Below are positions 53,236 to 63,485 of a stretch of DNA of 64,000 bases, piece by piece. Made by a program: the position numbers and the translations under genes. Position 1 is the first letter of the stretch, and each line of letters opens with the position of its first letter. The stretch comes from Chelydra serpentina (lineage: Eukaryota > Chordata > Testudines > Chelydridae). The DNA lies in NCBI GenBank assembly GCA_037349315.1, contig JBAIAC010000026.1, forward strand, positions 310,001 through 374,000. Reading direction: 5' to 3'. The notes beneath the pieces are model-generated. The model saw only the letters and a program-made list of their open reading frames with translations. It had not been told where the DNA came from and ran no database searches.

Positions 53236-54186
53236 GTCTTAGACAGACTGAGTTCCGTGTGCTCTCCCGTGGCTGGGCCGGCCTGGTTTTGGCCCAAATG
53301 TAGCAGACGCCGGGGCCTGTGAAATGTGAATACACACGGGGAGCGGACGCGCTCGTCAGCAAGGGCCATTTCATGTTGTTTTCTAGGGAGACTCGCCCAG
53401 CGGTTCTCTATAGCCAGATTCCCATCAAGCAACGCGCCCCAGCCCCCTCGGTAGGTGGCCTGCGGGGCCCAGCTCTCCCCAAGCTCTGGAGTATGTCAGT
53501 CCTTCCAGCCCCTAGATGCGAGGCCCTGCCTGCAGCCCAGGTTTGCCACCATGAGCGGTGCTCCGGGTCCCTGTGGGATGACTCGCCATGAGTCGAGGAG
53601 ATTGGGCCTTTTAATTTATGGTTGACAGCTGTAACATTTCCTGTTTTCCCCTCGCCCGCTCTGCGTCCATCCAAAGGAGATCAAAGCAGGGGGCACGGAC
53701 CTGGCGCTGCTGCCCACTTGCAGCCTGACTCACCGGCCAGGTGTGTCGGGGGCAGGAAACAGGCTGGCTGCCGGGCACGCCGAAGGCGCTGACAAAGCAT
53801 TCGCATTCACCCCCCTCCCTCTCTTGCATCATAGCCACCGTCCTTTCTGCTGCCACAGCTCCACAGTCCGTGCTGTTAATACAAGCAGTGGCTTGTCTGC
53901 CACCCCGGGCTTCCCATCCCCAGAAGGGGTCACCAAGGCCACCTCAGAGAAACCCCTTTCCTGACACCCTGCACCCTCCCCCAGCTCAGCGGCACAGCAA
54001 CAGATCCCACCCACCCCCAGCTTCGGGGGGCAGCAGGAGGACTAGGCTGATTGGCAGGGATAGGCTGCCTCTCAGGACCCCGCAACTCCAACGCCAGTGA
54101 TCAAACGGTGCCCTCCCTCCCGTCCTGCCCCTCCTTCTGTGTCTGTATCCAAGAGGAAAGCGTGTCTGCACAGACCGGGCAATCGG

Positions 54187-55378
54187 GGAAAATCATGGAG
54201 CAGGTCCTCAAGGAATCAATTCTGAACCACTTAAAGGAGGGGAAAGTGATCAGGAACAGTCAGCATGGATTCACCAAGGGCAAGTCATACCTGACTAACC
54301 TAATTGCCTTCTATGATGAGATAACTGGCTCTGTGGATGAGGGGAAAGCAGTGGATGTGCTATTTCTTGACTTTAGCAAAGCTTTTGATACAGTCTCCCA
54401 CAGTGTTCTTGCCAGCAAGTTAAAGAAGTATGGGCTGGATGAATGGCCGGTAAGGTGGATAGAAAACTAGCTGGATGGTTGGGCTCAACGGGTAGTGATC
54501 AATGGCTCCATGTCTAGTTGGCAGCCGGTATCAAGTGGAGTACCCCAAGGGTCAGTGCTGGGGCCGGTTTTGTTCAATATCTTCATCAACGATCTGGAGG
54601 ATGGTGTGGACTGCACCCTTAGCAAGTTTGCAGATGACACTAAACTGGGAGGAGTGGTTGATACGCTGGAGGGTAGGGATAGGATCCAGAGGGACCTAGA
54701 CAAATTAGAGGATTGGGCCAAAAGAAATCTGATGAGGTTCAACAAGGACAAGTGCAGAGTCCTGCACTTAGGACAGAAGAATCCCATGCACTGCTACAGA
54801 CTAGGGACCAAATGGCTGGGCAGCAGTTCTGCAGAAAAGGACCTAGGGGTTACAGTGGATGAAAAGCTGAATATGAGTCAACAGTGTGCCCTTGTTGCCA
54901 AGAAGGCTAACAGCATATTGGGCTGTATAAATAGGGGCATTTCCAGCAGATCGAGGGACGTGATCATTCCCCTCTATTCGGCACCGGTGAGGCCTCATTT
55001 GGAGTACTGTGTCCAGTTTTGGGCCCCACACTACAAGAAGGATGTGGAAAAACTGGAAAGAGTCCAGCGGAGGGCAACAAAAATTATTAGAGGGCTGGAG
55101 CACATGACTTATGAGGAGAGGCTGAGGGAACTGGGATTGTTTAGCCTGCAGAAGAGAAGAATGAGTGGGGATTTGAGAGCTGCTTTCAACTATCTGAAAG
55201 GGGGTTCCCAAGAGGATGGATCTAGACTGTTCTCAGTGGTAGAAGATGACAGAACAAGGAGCAATGGTCTCAAGTTACAGAGGGGGAGGTTTAGGTTGGA
55301 TATTAGGAAAAACTTTTTCACTAGGAGGGTGGTGAAGCACTGGAATGGGTTACCTAGGTAGGTGGTGGAATCTCCTTC
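54187..55378 (+). mobile_element. CR1 LINE, 5'-truncated, main part
   Basis: Starts at GGGGAAAATCATGGAGCAGG, nearly the same point as the copy at 33802. RT motifs [53 protein letters not shown] and [10 protein letters not shown] are present. A stop replaces Trp in the WIENWLDG segment (near 54469), and another occurs at 55362 (PREVV region). The element is split at CTCCTTC by a solo LTR, then again near its end by the gypsy element. Confidence 0.94.
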
Positions 55379-56184
55379 TGTCATAAATATAAAGGGAAGG
55401 GGGAGAGGATCTGATGCAGTGCTATAAAATCCTCTTACCAGTAAAGGGTTAAGAAATGCAGGTAGCCAGACTGACACCTGACCTGACTGGTATCTGACCA
55501 ATGGGGGGACAAGATACTTTCAAATCTTGGGAGGGGGAAAGCTTTGTGTGTGGGTCTTTGTCAGACACGAGTGATCTTGGAGTAAAAAGGAATCAGTCAT
55601 CTTTTCATCAAATCCTCACTTGTCTAAAGTAAGTTTAGACAGCATAGCGAGTAGATTTCTGTTTATTTTTGCTTGGTATGTTCCCTGTGTGAGAGGGAGG
55701 GGTTACTCCTTTCTTTTTCTGTAACCTTAAGGGTTTGTCCAGAGGGGGGGGGGGGATCCCTCTGAGTTTGGAAATTGAGTATCCTGTAAATTAGTTACCA
55801 TCCTGATTTTACAGAGCTGATTTTACCTTCTTTGTTTTAATAAAATCCTTCTTTTAAGAAGCTGACTGTTTTCTATGGTGTTAAAAACCCCAGGGGTGGG
55901 TTTTTTTAGATCACTGTGTAACCAACTGGTTAGGAGATTATTCTCAAGCTTCCCAGGAAGGGGGGGTACGGGCTTGAGAGGGGGGAAGGGACTTCAAGTG
56001 GTCCCCTTTCCTGGATTCCTGTTTAAACACTTGATGGTGGCAGTGGAAGAAGCATTTCTCAGGGTGCAGGGAATTTTGTACCTTGGGGGTTTTAACCTAA
56101 GCTGGTAAAAATAAGCTTAGGGGCTCTTCATGTGGGTTCCCACGTCTTTACCCTAGAGTTTAGAGTGGGGAGGGAACCCTGACA
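55379..56184 (+). mobile_element. Solo LTR, 806 bp, with perfect 5-bp target duplication
   Basis: TGTCATAAATATAAAGGG to GAACCCTGACA, flanked by CCTTC on both sides (55374-55378 and 56185-56189), and removing it restores the CR1 phrase TCTCCTTCCTTAGAGG. Contains a G-run near 55745-55755 and AATAAAATCC near 55840 that could serve as a polyadenylation signal. No coding sequence. Confidence 0.92.
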
Positions 56185-56299
56185 CCTTCCTTAGAGGTTT
56201 TTAAGGTCAGGCTTGACAAGCCCTGGCTGGGATGATTTAGTTGGGGTTGGTTCTGCTTTGAGCGGGGGGTTGGACTAGATGATCTCCTGAGGTCCCTTC
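56185..56299 (+). mobile_element. CR1 LINE, middle 3' part
   Basis: CCTTCCTTAGAGGTTTTTAA through GAGGTCCCTTC continues the CR1 after the solo LTR. The last piece (CCAACCCTGAGATTCTGTGA) is found at 60747-60775 after the gypsy element. Confidence 0.93.
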
Positions 56300-56707
56300 T
56301 GTGACGGAGTAGAGAGCGAGATGGATCTGACCTGAGGGAAAGGCTGCATTGGAAATGTGAGACTTTACCTGAGGCTGTAACATGAGCCAGGACGGGGGTT
56401 GGGAGGTGACACCTTTGGCTGGGAGTTGGTGTGCTGGCTTGGGAGAGGAAGAGAGGGGGGCAGACAGGGTCTGGCCTCCCTGGCCCATGTGGAGCTGCGG
56501 GGCGAAATGCAGGGAGCCCCAGGCTGGGGTCTAAGCTCCCTGCCCCCCGGAAGGACCCGACTGAGGGGTCCTGGATGTACTGACAAGCTCTGGTTGGACT
56601 GTGTTCCTGGCATCTCTAATAAACCTTCTGTTCTACTGGCTGGCTGAGACTCCCAGTGAATCCGGGGAAGAGGGGTGCAGGGCCGGACTCCCCTATACTC
56701 CGTGACA
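56300..56707 (+). repeat. 5' LTR of gypsy element
   Basis: TGTGACGGAGTAGAGAGCGA to CTATACTCCGTGACA. Its ends form the short inverted pair TGTGACGGAG / CTCCGTGACA. CTAATAAACC near 56618 is a likely polyadenylation signal. Confidence 0.95.
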
Positions 56708-56709
56708 AC

Positions 56710-56727
56710 TGGTGGCAGCGGTGGGAT
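56710..56727 (+). promoter_or_regulatory. Primer-binding site, tRNA-Leu(AAG) type
   Basis: TGGTGGCAGCGGTGGGAT, two bases after the 5' LTR, is complementary over 18 nt to the 3' end of vertebrate tRNA-Leu(AAG) including its CCA, as I know that tRNA. Confidence 0.8.
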
Positions 56728-57168
56728 GTTCTGCACCCCGTGAACGGCGCTTCCTGCAGTAAGTAACTGGGGAGCAGTAGAACGAAGGGGGCTAACGAGG
56801 ACCAGGCGTGCTGAAGGCTCACGGAGGAGCGGTTTCGGGGAGCGGAGGAGCTACGCTTAACCCCTGGGAGTGTGTGTCCAGCGAGAAGGACTGTGCAATG
56901 AGGGGGTCCCCCTGGGGGCTACAGTGAGCAGTCCCAGGGGCGGAGGAGCCTGCGGCTTGGCCCTGGGAGAGAGAAGGAATTTTGCAGGGACAGGGTTCCC
57001 CTGGGGGTGCCGTGAGTGGACCCAGGGGCGGAGAAGCTGCAGCCCGACCTGGCAAAGAGGTGGTGACCTGGAGAAGGGCTGGCACACTTGGGGTTCTTCC
57101 TGGAAACCGTGGGGAGCTAAGAGCACACAGGCCTGCGAGTCCACAGCAAACTTGGGAGCAGTGAAGTG

Positions 57169-60100
57169 ATGGCGTATCGCCTTCTCCTTAAGAAGAGCAT
57201 TGTAACCCTGTGCAAAAAGAGAGGGATACCCATTGGAAAGCTCACTAAAGCCCAGTTAATCACGCGGCTGGAGGAAGATGACCATTCCAGGGAGCAGATT
57301 TCTGACCCCAATGGGGCTACAGCAGGATCTGGGAGCAGCTGGAGTGATAGCCTGGCATCCCCAAGAGTCTGGTCCCCCACCAGACGGGGGTCTTCACGAT
57401 CGGGTTCCCCAGCAGGGGATCGGAGACGGATGGGACTGGAGCTGAGTCCGAGAGAGCAAGAGGACGGTGAGAGACAGCAAGAGCCCGAGAAAGACCTACA
57501 GAAGAAGCAGCAGCGTGAACTTGCGGTGGTGGAACTGAGAGGCATGGGGGACTGGCCAGGGGTAAGTGGGGACAGATCCCGGGGTGCCAGCTCCGCAGGG
57601 AACCTCGATCCTAAATTGCTGCCCCTGGTTAAGGAGGGTGGGGATGTGGAGGCCCACCTCACTGCCTTGGAGCAGGCTGGTGATTGGAACCAGGGAGACC
57701 CTGCGGAAAAGCCCCGGGATCTAACCCCCGTGCTGGGTCCCAAGGCCATAAACTCCATCAGCCAGAAGGGTGGGATGGTGGACGGATTTCCACTCCTGGC
57801 CCTGGACTCAAGCCCTATGGACCCCCCGTGGAAGCGGAAGCTGATGGTCAATGGAGAGACATTCGGGGGGTGGCAAGACCCCGGGACAGAGAGAATTGTG
57901 GTCAGGCCCCGGGTGGTGCACCCCCACCAGCTGCTGGGGGGCTGTGTGACCTGGGTGAGGGTCCCAGGGATGGACCCATTCGCCCTGCCTATGGCCCAGA
58001 TCCCTGTGCAGACCCAGGAGGGGTCGGGCTGGCTGGTGGTTGGGGGTCTCCAGGATATCAGCGGTGAGGTGCTGTTGGGGGGTGACTGTGTACCTTTGGG
58101 ACAGGATCCAGGCCCTGTAACGGCCGAGGATTTGAATTTGAACTCAGGAAACCAATTGGCTAAGAGGGAAATGGTCAGTGAAAATGCAAATGACCTGGCT
58201 GGCAGGGGGGAGGAGCTGCCAGGCCCCGGTTACCTGCCTGCCTGTAACCAGACCCCTAGGACGGGGTGGGTCAGAGAGATGCTCCCCACCCCCCTGCACA
58301 CTGGAGAGGTGGCTCACGCTGGCTCTGATGCTGTGACCAAAGCAGCGAGCTCGCTGCCTGGCCCCACAGGGACAGCCAGGGCAGCGCTGAGCCCGGGGGG
58401 AGCAGAGACCCCAGCTGAGTGGGGGAACACACAGGCAGGGCAGGACGGCTGCCAACCAGGCTTGCCTGGTCCAGAGGTGCTGCCGGGAAGTGATTCCACG
58501 GCAGGGAGGGAGCCACCAGGGACAGGGCTCAGTGGGGCCGTGACCCCAGGCCTGGCCAGTGAGCTGCAGAGGGATCCCGCTTTGGAGAAGCTAAGGGAAC
58601 TTGCTGGCCACGGCGCTGTAAACCCCCTTGGGAAAGACTGCAGAGACAGATCCCTGTGGGAGAAGGGATTCCTGTGCCGGGAATGGGCTTCCCAAGGGGA
58701 AGTAGAACTGCGGGGAATCAGGAGGCAGCCGGTGGGGCACCCGAAGTATCATCACCGGCTATTATACCTGGTCCAGGGTAAGGGAGAAGATCCCTGGAGG
58801 TCCCTGCCCCTCAGGGAGGAACCTTTCCAGAAGGTGGCTATGAATGGGGTGGGCCCCCCCAGCAGGGCAACCCAGTCGGGGAAGAAGTACATTCGGGTGG
58901 TGGTAGATTTTGCCACCCGCTACCCCGAGGCGGTACCCTTATCCTCCATTGAAGCAGACACCGTGGCGGATGCGCTGCTGACCATTTTCAGCCGAGTGGG
59001 GTTCCCCAAGGAAGTCCTGACAGACCAAGGGTTCAACTTCATGTCGGCCCTGCTCCGGTGCTTGTGGGAGAAATGTGGGGTCCGGCACAGTTGGGCCTCA
59101 GCATATCATCCCCAGTGCAATGGGCTGGTGGAGAGAGTTCAGGGGACCATGAGGCTGATGCTGAAGACTTGCATCAATCAGCATCCACAGGACTGGGACA
59201 AGTACCTGCCCCACCGATGGCACAAGGAAGTGCCCCAGGAATCACCAGGGGGCTTCCCTTTCAAGCTGTGGTATGGGAGGAGAGTAAGGGGACCCCTAGA
59301 ACCGGTAAGGGACAATTGGGAGGAGAATGGGGAAGACCCCCTGATGGATCTCTCCCCTGAGATGGGAGCCCATCCTTCCATCAGGTGTCCCCCATTCAGA
59401 GTAACTGGGAAAAGAGCCCAGAACCTGGAGAGAGAGGCCAAGGACAGGCTGGCTTTAGAGGTGAACCAGTCATTCAACAGCCCAGGGCTGGCCAAGGCGG
59501 AGGCGATCAGAGATTGGCCTGTTCCCCAGACCAAGAAACAGGGCCAGGCCTTTAGCGGGATGGCGGGGTCCCACCAGAGGTTTGTACCCCCCTTTAGCTC
59601 CCTAGCTGCCCCCACCACAGAGCTAGGTAAGAAGAGGAAGCCAGACGAGGCAGTCTGGACCGAGCAGGGCCAGAGGGCTCTCTGTGCGCTGAAGGAGGCT
59701 CTAATCCAGGGCCCTATAGATCGAGTAAACCCAGACGGGGCCAAGCCCTGTACAGTGTTCACCAAAGCCTCAGACACAGGGCTGGGCGTGGTGCTGATGC
59801 AGGCCTATGCGAAGCGGGGGAGACGCCCCATCGGGTATCTGAGCAAGGAGCTGCTGCCCTGGAGGCAGAACGGTCAGGCCATAGAGAGGGAATGCCTGGC
59901 CATGGGGCAGGCCCTTAAGAAGCAGCAGCCGGATCTATTTGGGTGGCGCTTTACAGTGTATATTCACCACTTCGCCCCGACGTGGCTGCATCCAGGAAAA
60001 GGGGCCGATGCCGAGCGGCTGGTGACAGAGACACGTGGCCAGAGAGGGGACCAGATCAAGAGTGAGGCTCTTAACCAAGAGAGCCCGAACTACAGCCCTC

Positions 60101-60291
60101 CAGACTGGAGCGCTGGGAAAAGACCTGATCTCAGCTTGAACCCCAGGGGTTTGGGGATGGGAAAAGGGCACGGGCCGCATAAACCTTCCCACATGCAGCC
60201 TGCGGGTGCCATCCAGCCCACCCGACCTAAGGGAGCTCGTCGAACTGTAACGGCCTGGTGTGACCGGGTTCGAACTTCCCCAGGTCACTAG
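57169..60291 (+). CDS. Gypsy Gag-protease-integrase-RT/RNase H remnant polyprotein
   Basis: 1040 residues from ATG 57169, with no stops. N-terminus (1-45) is a SAP-like helix pair (GKLTKAQLITRLEE). The middle (about 230-320) resembles a retropepsin core without its DSG box (WLVVGGLQDISGEVLLGGDC). Integrase core at about 570-690: D580 in VVVDFATRYPEA, D619 in LTDQGFNF, E655 in NGLVERVQGT, an exact D,D35E spacing. After it come a piece of RT start (PPFRVTGKRAQNLEREAKDR), then directly the RT thumb/connection (KAEAIRDWPVPQTKKQ) and RNase H. The RT palm with its YxDD box is absent. RNase H is damaged: K866 stands where the first Asp is expected (FTKASDTGLGVVLMQ), and YIHH replaces a Y-x-D-H motif. 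The joins keep frame, so the deleted form may be selected or very young. Confidence 0.88.
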   Translation: MAYRLLLKKSIVTLCKKRGIPIGKLTKAQLITRLEEDDHSREQISDPNGATAGSGSSWSDSLASPRVWSPTRRGSSRSGSPAGDRRRMGLELSPREQEDGERQQEPEKDLQKKQQRELAVVELRGMGDWPGVSGDRSRGASSAGNLDPKLLPLVKEGGDVEAHLTALEQAGDWNQGDPAEKPRDLTPVLGPKAINSISQKGGMVDGFPLLALDSSPMDPPWKRKLMVNGETFGGWQDPGTERIVVRPRVVHPHQLLGGCVTWVRVPGMDPFALPMAQIPVQTQEGSGWLVVGGLQDISGEVLLGGDCVPLGQDPGPVTAEDLNLNSGNQLAKREMVSENANDLAGRGEELPGPGYLPACNQTPRTGWVREMLPTPLHTGEVAHAGSDAVTKAASSLPGPTGTARAALSPGGAETPAEWGNTQAGQDGCQPGLPGPEVLPGSDSTAGREPPGTGLSGAVTPGLASELQRDPALEKLRELAGHGAVNPLGKDCRDRSLWEKGFLCREWASQGEVELRGIRRQPVGHPKYHHRLLYLVQGKGEDPWRSLPLREEPFQKVAMNGVGPPSRATQSGKKYIRVVVDFATRYPEAVPLSSIEADTVADALLTIFSRVGFPKEVLTDQGFNFMSALLRCLWEKCGVRHSWASAYHPQCNGLVERVQGTMRLMLKTCINQHPQDWDKYLPHRWHKEVPQESPGGFPFKLWYGRRVRGPLEPVRDNWEENGEDPLMDLSPEMGAHPSIRCPPFRVTGKRAQNLEREAKDRLALEVNQSFNSPGLAKAEAIRDWPVPQTKKQGQAFSGMAGSHQRFVPPFSSLAAPTTELGKKRKPDEAVWTEQGQRALCALKEALIQGPIDRVNPDGAKPCTVFTKASDTGLGVVLMQAYAKRGRRPIGYLSKELLPWRQNGQAIERECLAMGQALKKQQPDLFGWRFTVYIHHFAPTWLHPGKGADAERLVTETRGQRGDQIKSEALNQESPNYSPPDWSAGKRPDLSLNPRGLGMGKGHGPHKPSHMQPAGAIQPTRPKGARRTVTAWCDRVRTSPGH

Positions 60292-60318
60292 CTAAAGTGA
60301 CCCCGCTCAGTTCGGTCT

Positions 60319-60333
60319 CGAAGGGGGGAGAGA
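60319..60333 (+). promoter_or_regulatory. Polypurine tract of gypsy element
   Basis: A G/A run, CGAAGGGGGGAGAGA, directly before the 3' LTR; the plus-strand primer site. Confidence 0.85.
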
Positions 60334-60741
60334 TGTGACGGAGTAGAGAGCGAGATGGATCTGACCTGAGGGAAAGGCTGCATTGGAAATGTGAGACTTT
60401 ACCTGAGGCTGTAACATGAGCCAGGACGGGGGTTGGGAGGTGACACCTTTGGCTGGGAGTTGGTGTGCTGGCTTGGGAGAGGAAGAGAGGGGGGCAGACA
60501 GGGTCTGGCCTCCCTGGCCCATGTGGAGCTGCGGGGCGAAATGCAGGGAGCCCCAGGCTGGGGTCTAAGCTCCCTGCCCCCCGGAAGGACCCGACTGAGG
60601 GGTCCTGGATGTACTGACAAGCTCTGGTTGGACTGTGTTCCTGGCATCTCTAATAAACCTTCTGTTCTACTGGCTGGCTGAGACTCCCAGTGAATCCGGG
60701 GAAGAGGGGTGCAGGGCCGGACTCCCCTATACTCCGTGACA
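60334..60741 (+). repeat. 3' LTR of gypsy element
   Basis: 408 bp, by eye the same as the 5' LTR throughout; the longest ORF in each LTR gives the same 82 residues. Confidence 0.95.
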
Positions 60742-60775
60742 CCTTCCAACCCTGAGATTCTGTGATTCTATGAGG
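60742..60775 (+). mobile_element. CR1 LINE, final 3' end
   Basis: CCTTCCAACCCTGAGATTCT through GATTCTATGAG closes the CR1 begun at 54187. Confidence 0.9.
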
Positions 60776-61507
60776 CGCATCCTTAGAAAACAGTCAGCGG
60801 CCTCGGGCATGGCCTGAAGCCAAGAGGCTCTTCACCGGCCAGAGGGATGAATTGTACACAGCTGACTGGTGGGGTCTCTCTGAGCTGGGCTACCCTGGTG
60901 GAGAAACCAGCCCCAAGGTGAAAGTGAGCAGGACGCTGCTGCCAGCCACAGGCTATGTATGCTCTCGCCCAGCTCCTCTGTCCCCCGAGGTGTGAGTATT
61001 TCAGCTCCGCTAAAGCAGTGACTGGTGGATGGCTGTGTACATCAGCTGCCGAGGCACCCCCGGTTCTGGGGGACTTTCCAAAGGGGGTTTGCTGCACAGG
61101 TTTTAAGAAGTGCTAGAAATCTGCTGGCGATTCCAGCCCATAGATCCTAAGGCCAGATCATCTAGCGATCATCTCGTCTGACCCTCTGCACGGCCGTGGC
61201 CAGAGAACGGCTATCTTGTTATCAGGCTACAGCCGCTCTTCCTGTGAGACACCCGGCGCTGACCGAAAGCCTCCAAGAGCTGGCGAAGCCAGCCCGTCCC
61301 CAGGCTCCATGTGACGGTTAGAGGGCAGGGGAATACTGGATTGCATGGAATCCATGGGAAGTGGCTACCAGGATGAGCCTACAGGCCAAAGCCCAGGCGG
61401 ATTTGTCTCCACGGTGTCAGAGGCCCAACATTTCTACTCAATACACCGCCCACTGTTGCTAAGTGGGCAGTTGCTCAGATCTGCCATAATGTCCCACTCC
61501 CTGAAGG
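60776..61507. other. No gene seen
   Basis: Unclassified DNA. The phrase CAGATCATCTAGCGATCATC near 61155 resembles an old CR1 3' UTR remnant. Confidence 0.4.
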
Positions 61508-61909
61508 TAGGGTGGCCAGGTGCCTGGTTTTTGACTGGACAGTCCAGTCAAAAAAGGGACCTGATAGTGTCCGGTCTGATCTACTGACCGAACACTCAAT
61601 GTCCCGCTACTGCGCGTGGGGGAGGCGCCGGGTCGTCACTCATGCCCCTACTCAGCCGGGGCGCCTCCTATCTGGGTCAGGCTGCTGCAGTTCCCAGCCC
61701 CAGCTCCATAGACAAGTCCCTCCGGACCTGGGCAGGATGGGGGTGGGGGTGGGAGGGGAAAAGCAGCGAGTGACAGGGGGAGTGGACAGAGGGTGGGGCC
61801 TCAGGGGAAGCGGTGGGGCGGGGCCTCGGGAGAAGGGGCTGGGCAGGGGAGGTTTCAGCACTCCTGCTGGAGTGTCCGGTTTTTAAATGGTACCAAGCTG
61901 GCAACCCTG
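61508..61909 (+). mobile_element. hAT-type MITE, TAGGGTGGCCAG family
   Basis: 402 bp. Flanks CCTGAAGG (61500-61507) and CCTGTAGG (61910-61917) match at seven of eight. Left end TAGGGTGGCCAGGTG and right end CTGGCAACCCTG are inverted repeats. The interior holds GTGGGGCCTCAGGGGAAG units. Confidence 0.8.
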
Positions 61910-61929
61910 CCTGTAGGAGGTGCTCTCAG

Positions 61930-62440
61930 GACATCAGAAATGGCAATCAGCAAAAGAATAAATGGACACAAATCTGACATCAGGAATCATCACATTCAAA
62001 GGCCAGCAGGAGAACACTTCAGCCTCCCTGGTCACTCAGTGACAGACCTAAAAGTGGCCATCAGGAGTTCGCCGTACACTCATTCCGCTCCCAGGCAGGG
62101 CTGTTTATTGGCCAGGGCCAATCAGCGCAGGGCCAGGCTTTCAAGAGAGCTCGTGGCTGGACTTTGTCAGCCCCCACCCATTAGGGCCCGAGTGCTCAAC
62201 CCCCCGCAGCCCCTAAACGTGGCAATTCTTCAACAAAAAAACGTCAAAACCAGACTCCAACGAGAAACTGCTGAACTGGAATTCATTTGCAAACTGGATA
62301 CCATGAAATTAGGCTTGAATGAAGATTGGGAGTGGCTGAGTCATTACACAAATTGATATCTACTTCTCCATGCTAAGTTTCCCCTGCTGTTGCTCACACC
62401 TTCTTCACAACTGTTTGAAATGTTTGAAATGCACCATCCT
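61930..62440 (+). mobile_element. Penelope-like GIY-YIG fragment with internal insertion
   Basis: Encodes KRINGHKSDIRNHHIQRPAG and EHFSLPGHSVTDLKVA, then after a 157-bp insertion NVAILQQKNVKTRLQRETAE and LDTMKLGLNEDWEWLSHYTN with a stop near 62356. It starts just after the GIY-YIG core. The tail continues to about 62440. Confidence 0.85.
62062..62218. mobile_element. 157-bp insertion in Penelope fragment
   Basis: Bounded by GTGGCCAT (62054-62061) and GTGGCAAT (62219-62226), an 8-bp near-duplication; intact Penelope copies have the site once. The insert starts CAGGAGTTCGCC and ends GCCCCTAAAC; no terminal inverted repeat is obvious. It contains CCAATCAGCG. Confidence 0.55.
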
Positions 62441-62450
62441 GATTATCACT

Positions 62451-63055
62451 ACACCTTGAATACTGTGTGCAGATGTGGTCGCCCCATCTCAAAAAAGATC
62501 TATTGGAATTGGAAAAGGTTCAGAAAAGGGCAACAAAAATGATTAGGGGTATGGAACGGCTGCCATTTGTCCAAAGTCTGGTCCCACAACACCTGGTGTG
62601 ACAGGCATGGGCACCAGTGAGAGAGTGACTGGGGTCTGCCCAGGCACCTCCCCGTGCAGAGTCACCCGGCTGGGACAGTGTAAGGGGCAGTGTGGTCCAG
62701 TGGCTAGGGCACGGGGGCTCAGGGGACCTGGACTCCCTCAGGGCTCTGTCACGGATGGTGTGTGACCGTGGGCAAATCACTTTCCATCTCCATTCCCTCC
62801 CGCCCTTGTTTCTGGACTACAGTGTGAGCTCTTTGGGGCAGGGATTGTCTCTCACTAGGTTCAGGGGTGATGATCACAGTCTGTAAGTACCTACATGGGG
62901 AACAAATATATAACAGCTGGCTCTTTGAGCTAGCTGAGAAAAGTCAAATACAGTCCTATGGCTGGGAGTTGAAGCTAGACAAATCCAGACAGGAAATAAG
63001 GTGTAAATGTTTAACAGGGAGGGTAATTAACCATTGGAACAATTGATGCTACTAG
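62451..63055 (+). mobile_element. Old CR1 copy in two pieces around unclassified DNA and a MIR
   Basis: Bases 62451-62560 translate as [20 protein letters not shown] and [17 protein letters not shown], the CR1-A type. Bases 62863-63055 continue the C-terminal domain (SLYKYLHGEQIYN-like, then SYGWELKLDKSRQEIRCKCL and INHWNN). The 300 bp between them include a MIR at 62690-62860. Confidence 0.7.
62690..62860 (+). repeat. MIR-like SINE
   Basis: GTGTGGTCCAGTGGCTAGGG, GTGTGACCGTGGGCAAATCA, then GTGAGCTCTTTGGGGCAGG. Confidence 0.7.
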
Positions 63056-63485
63056 GATAAGAACACTGCAGTGTTGCTGTGCACGGTTAACCAGATCAAA
63101 GCAGTTCCACCCCAGCCATGGCCGCATGTGAGCACAGAGGGAAGGTGTTCCACTGGATGCAGACACAAAAGGCCGGAGAGCAGTGCATGCTAATAAGTAG
63201 AGCAGGCTGGGGATTTTTTGCTGACATCTATTTTTGGTTGAAAAATGCTGATTCATTTAAACTGTTCGGGCAACAGAGACACGTTTGACAGACTTCCGAA
63301 CTCAAACAAATGTGGAGGAAAAAAATGTCCAAAATAGTCAAAACATTTTGTCTTGACGTTATCAGAGTGAAAAATTCCAATTTATGCTTCCAAACAAATT
63401 TTCGTTTAGAAATTTACGTGACTTCGGCTGGAAAAAAAAAGGTTAAAAAACAGAAAAAGGTTGAAACTGAAAATAAAAGGTTTGA
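63056..63485. other. No gene seen
   Basis: A/T-rich DNA with a purine-rich stretch (about 63300-63485). Nothing recognised. Confidence 0.4.

Larger units (their letters stand above)
50946..54186. other. Largely single-copy-looking DNA with two MIR SINEs
   Basis: No exon supported. MIR-like pieces at 51235-51395 and 53040-53235. Bases 51500-52250 are GC-rich with overlapping ORFs on both strands, none with a domain. Bases 52700-52960 are less GC-rich and non-repetitive. Confidence 0.4.
56300..60741 (+). mobile_element. Ty3/gypsy LTR retrotransposon, INT-before-RT order, internally deleted
   Basis: Two 408-bp LTRs (56300-56707 and 60334-60741) bound one long ORF. Perfect target duplication CCTTC (56295-56299, 60742-60746). 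A tRNA-Leu-type primer site and a polypurine tract are in place. I see no difference between the LTRs, so insertion is recent. In the ORF, integrase precedes RT/RNase H fragments, the domain order of Gmr1-like gypsy elements. Most of the RT is missing, so mobility needs an autonomous partner. Confidence 0.92.

Noticed and set aside
56870..57165. Separate gag-like ORF in the gypsy leader
   Set aside because: Short ORF in the 5' leader before the main ATG with no Gag motif; treated as untranslated leader.
57117..57851. 244-codon minus-strand ORF
   Set aside because: Antisense to the GC-rich start of the gypsy polyprotein; no domain, and the plus strand explains the coding signal.
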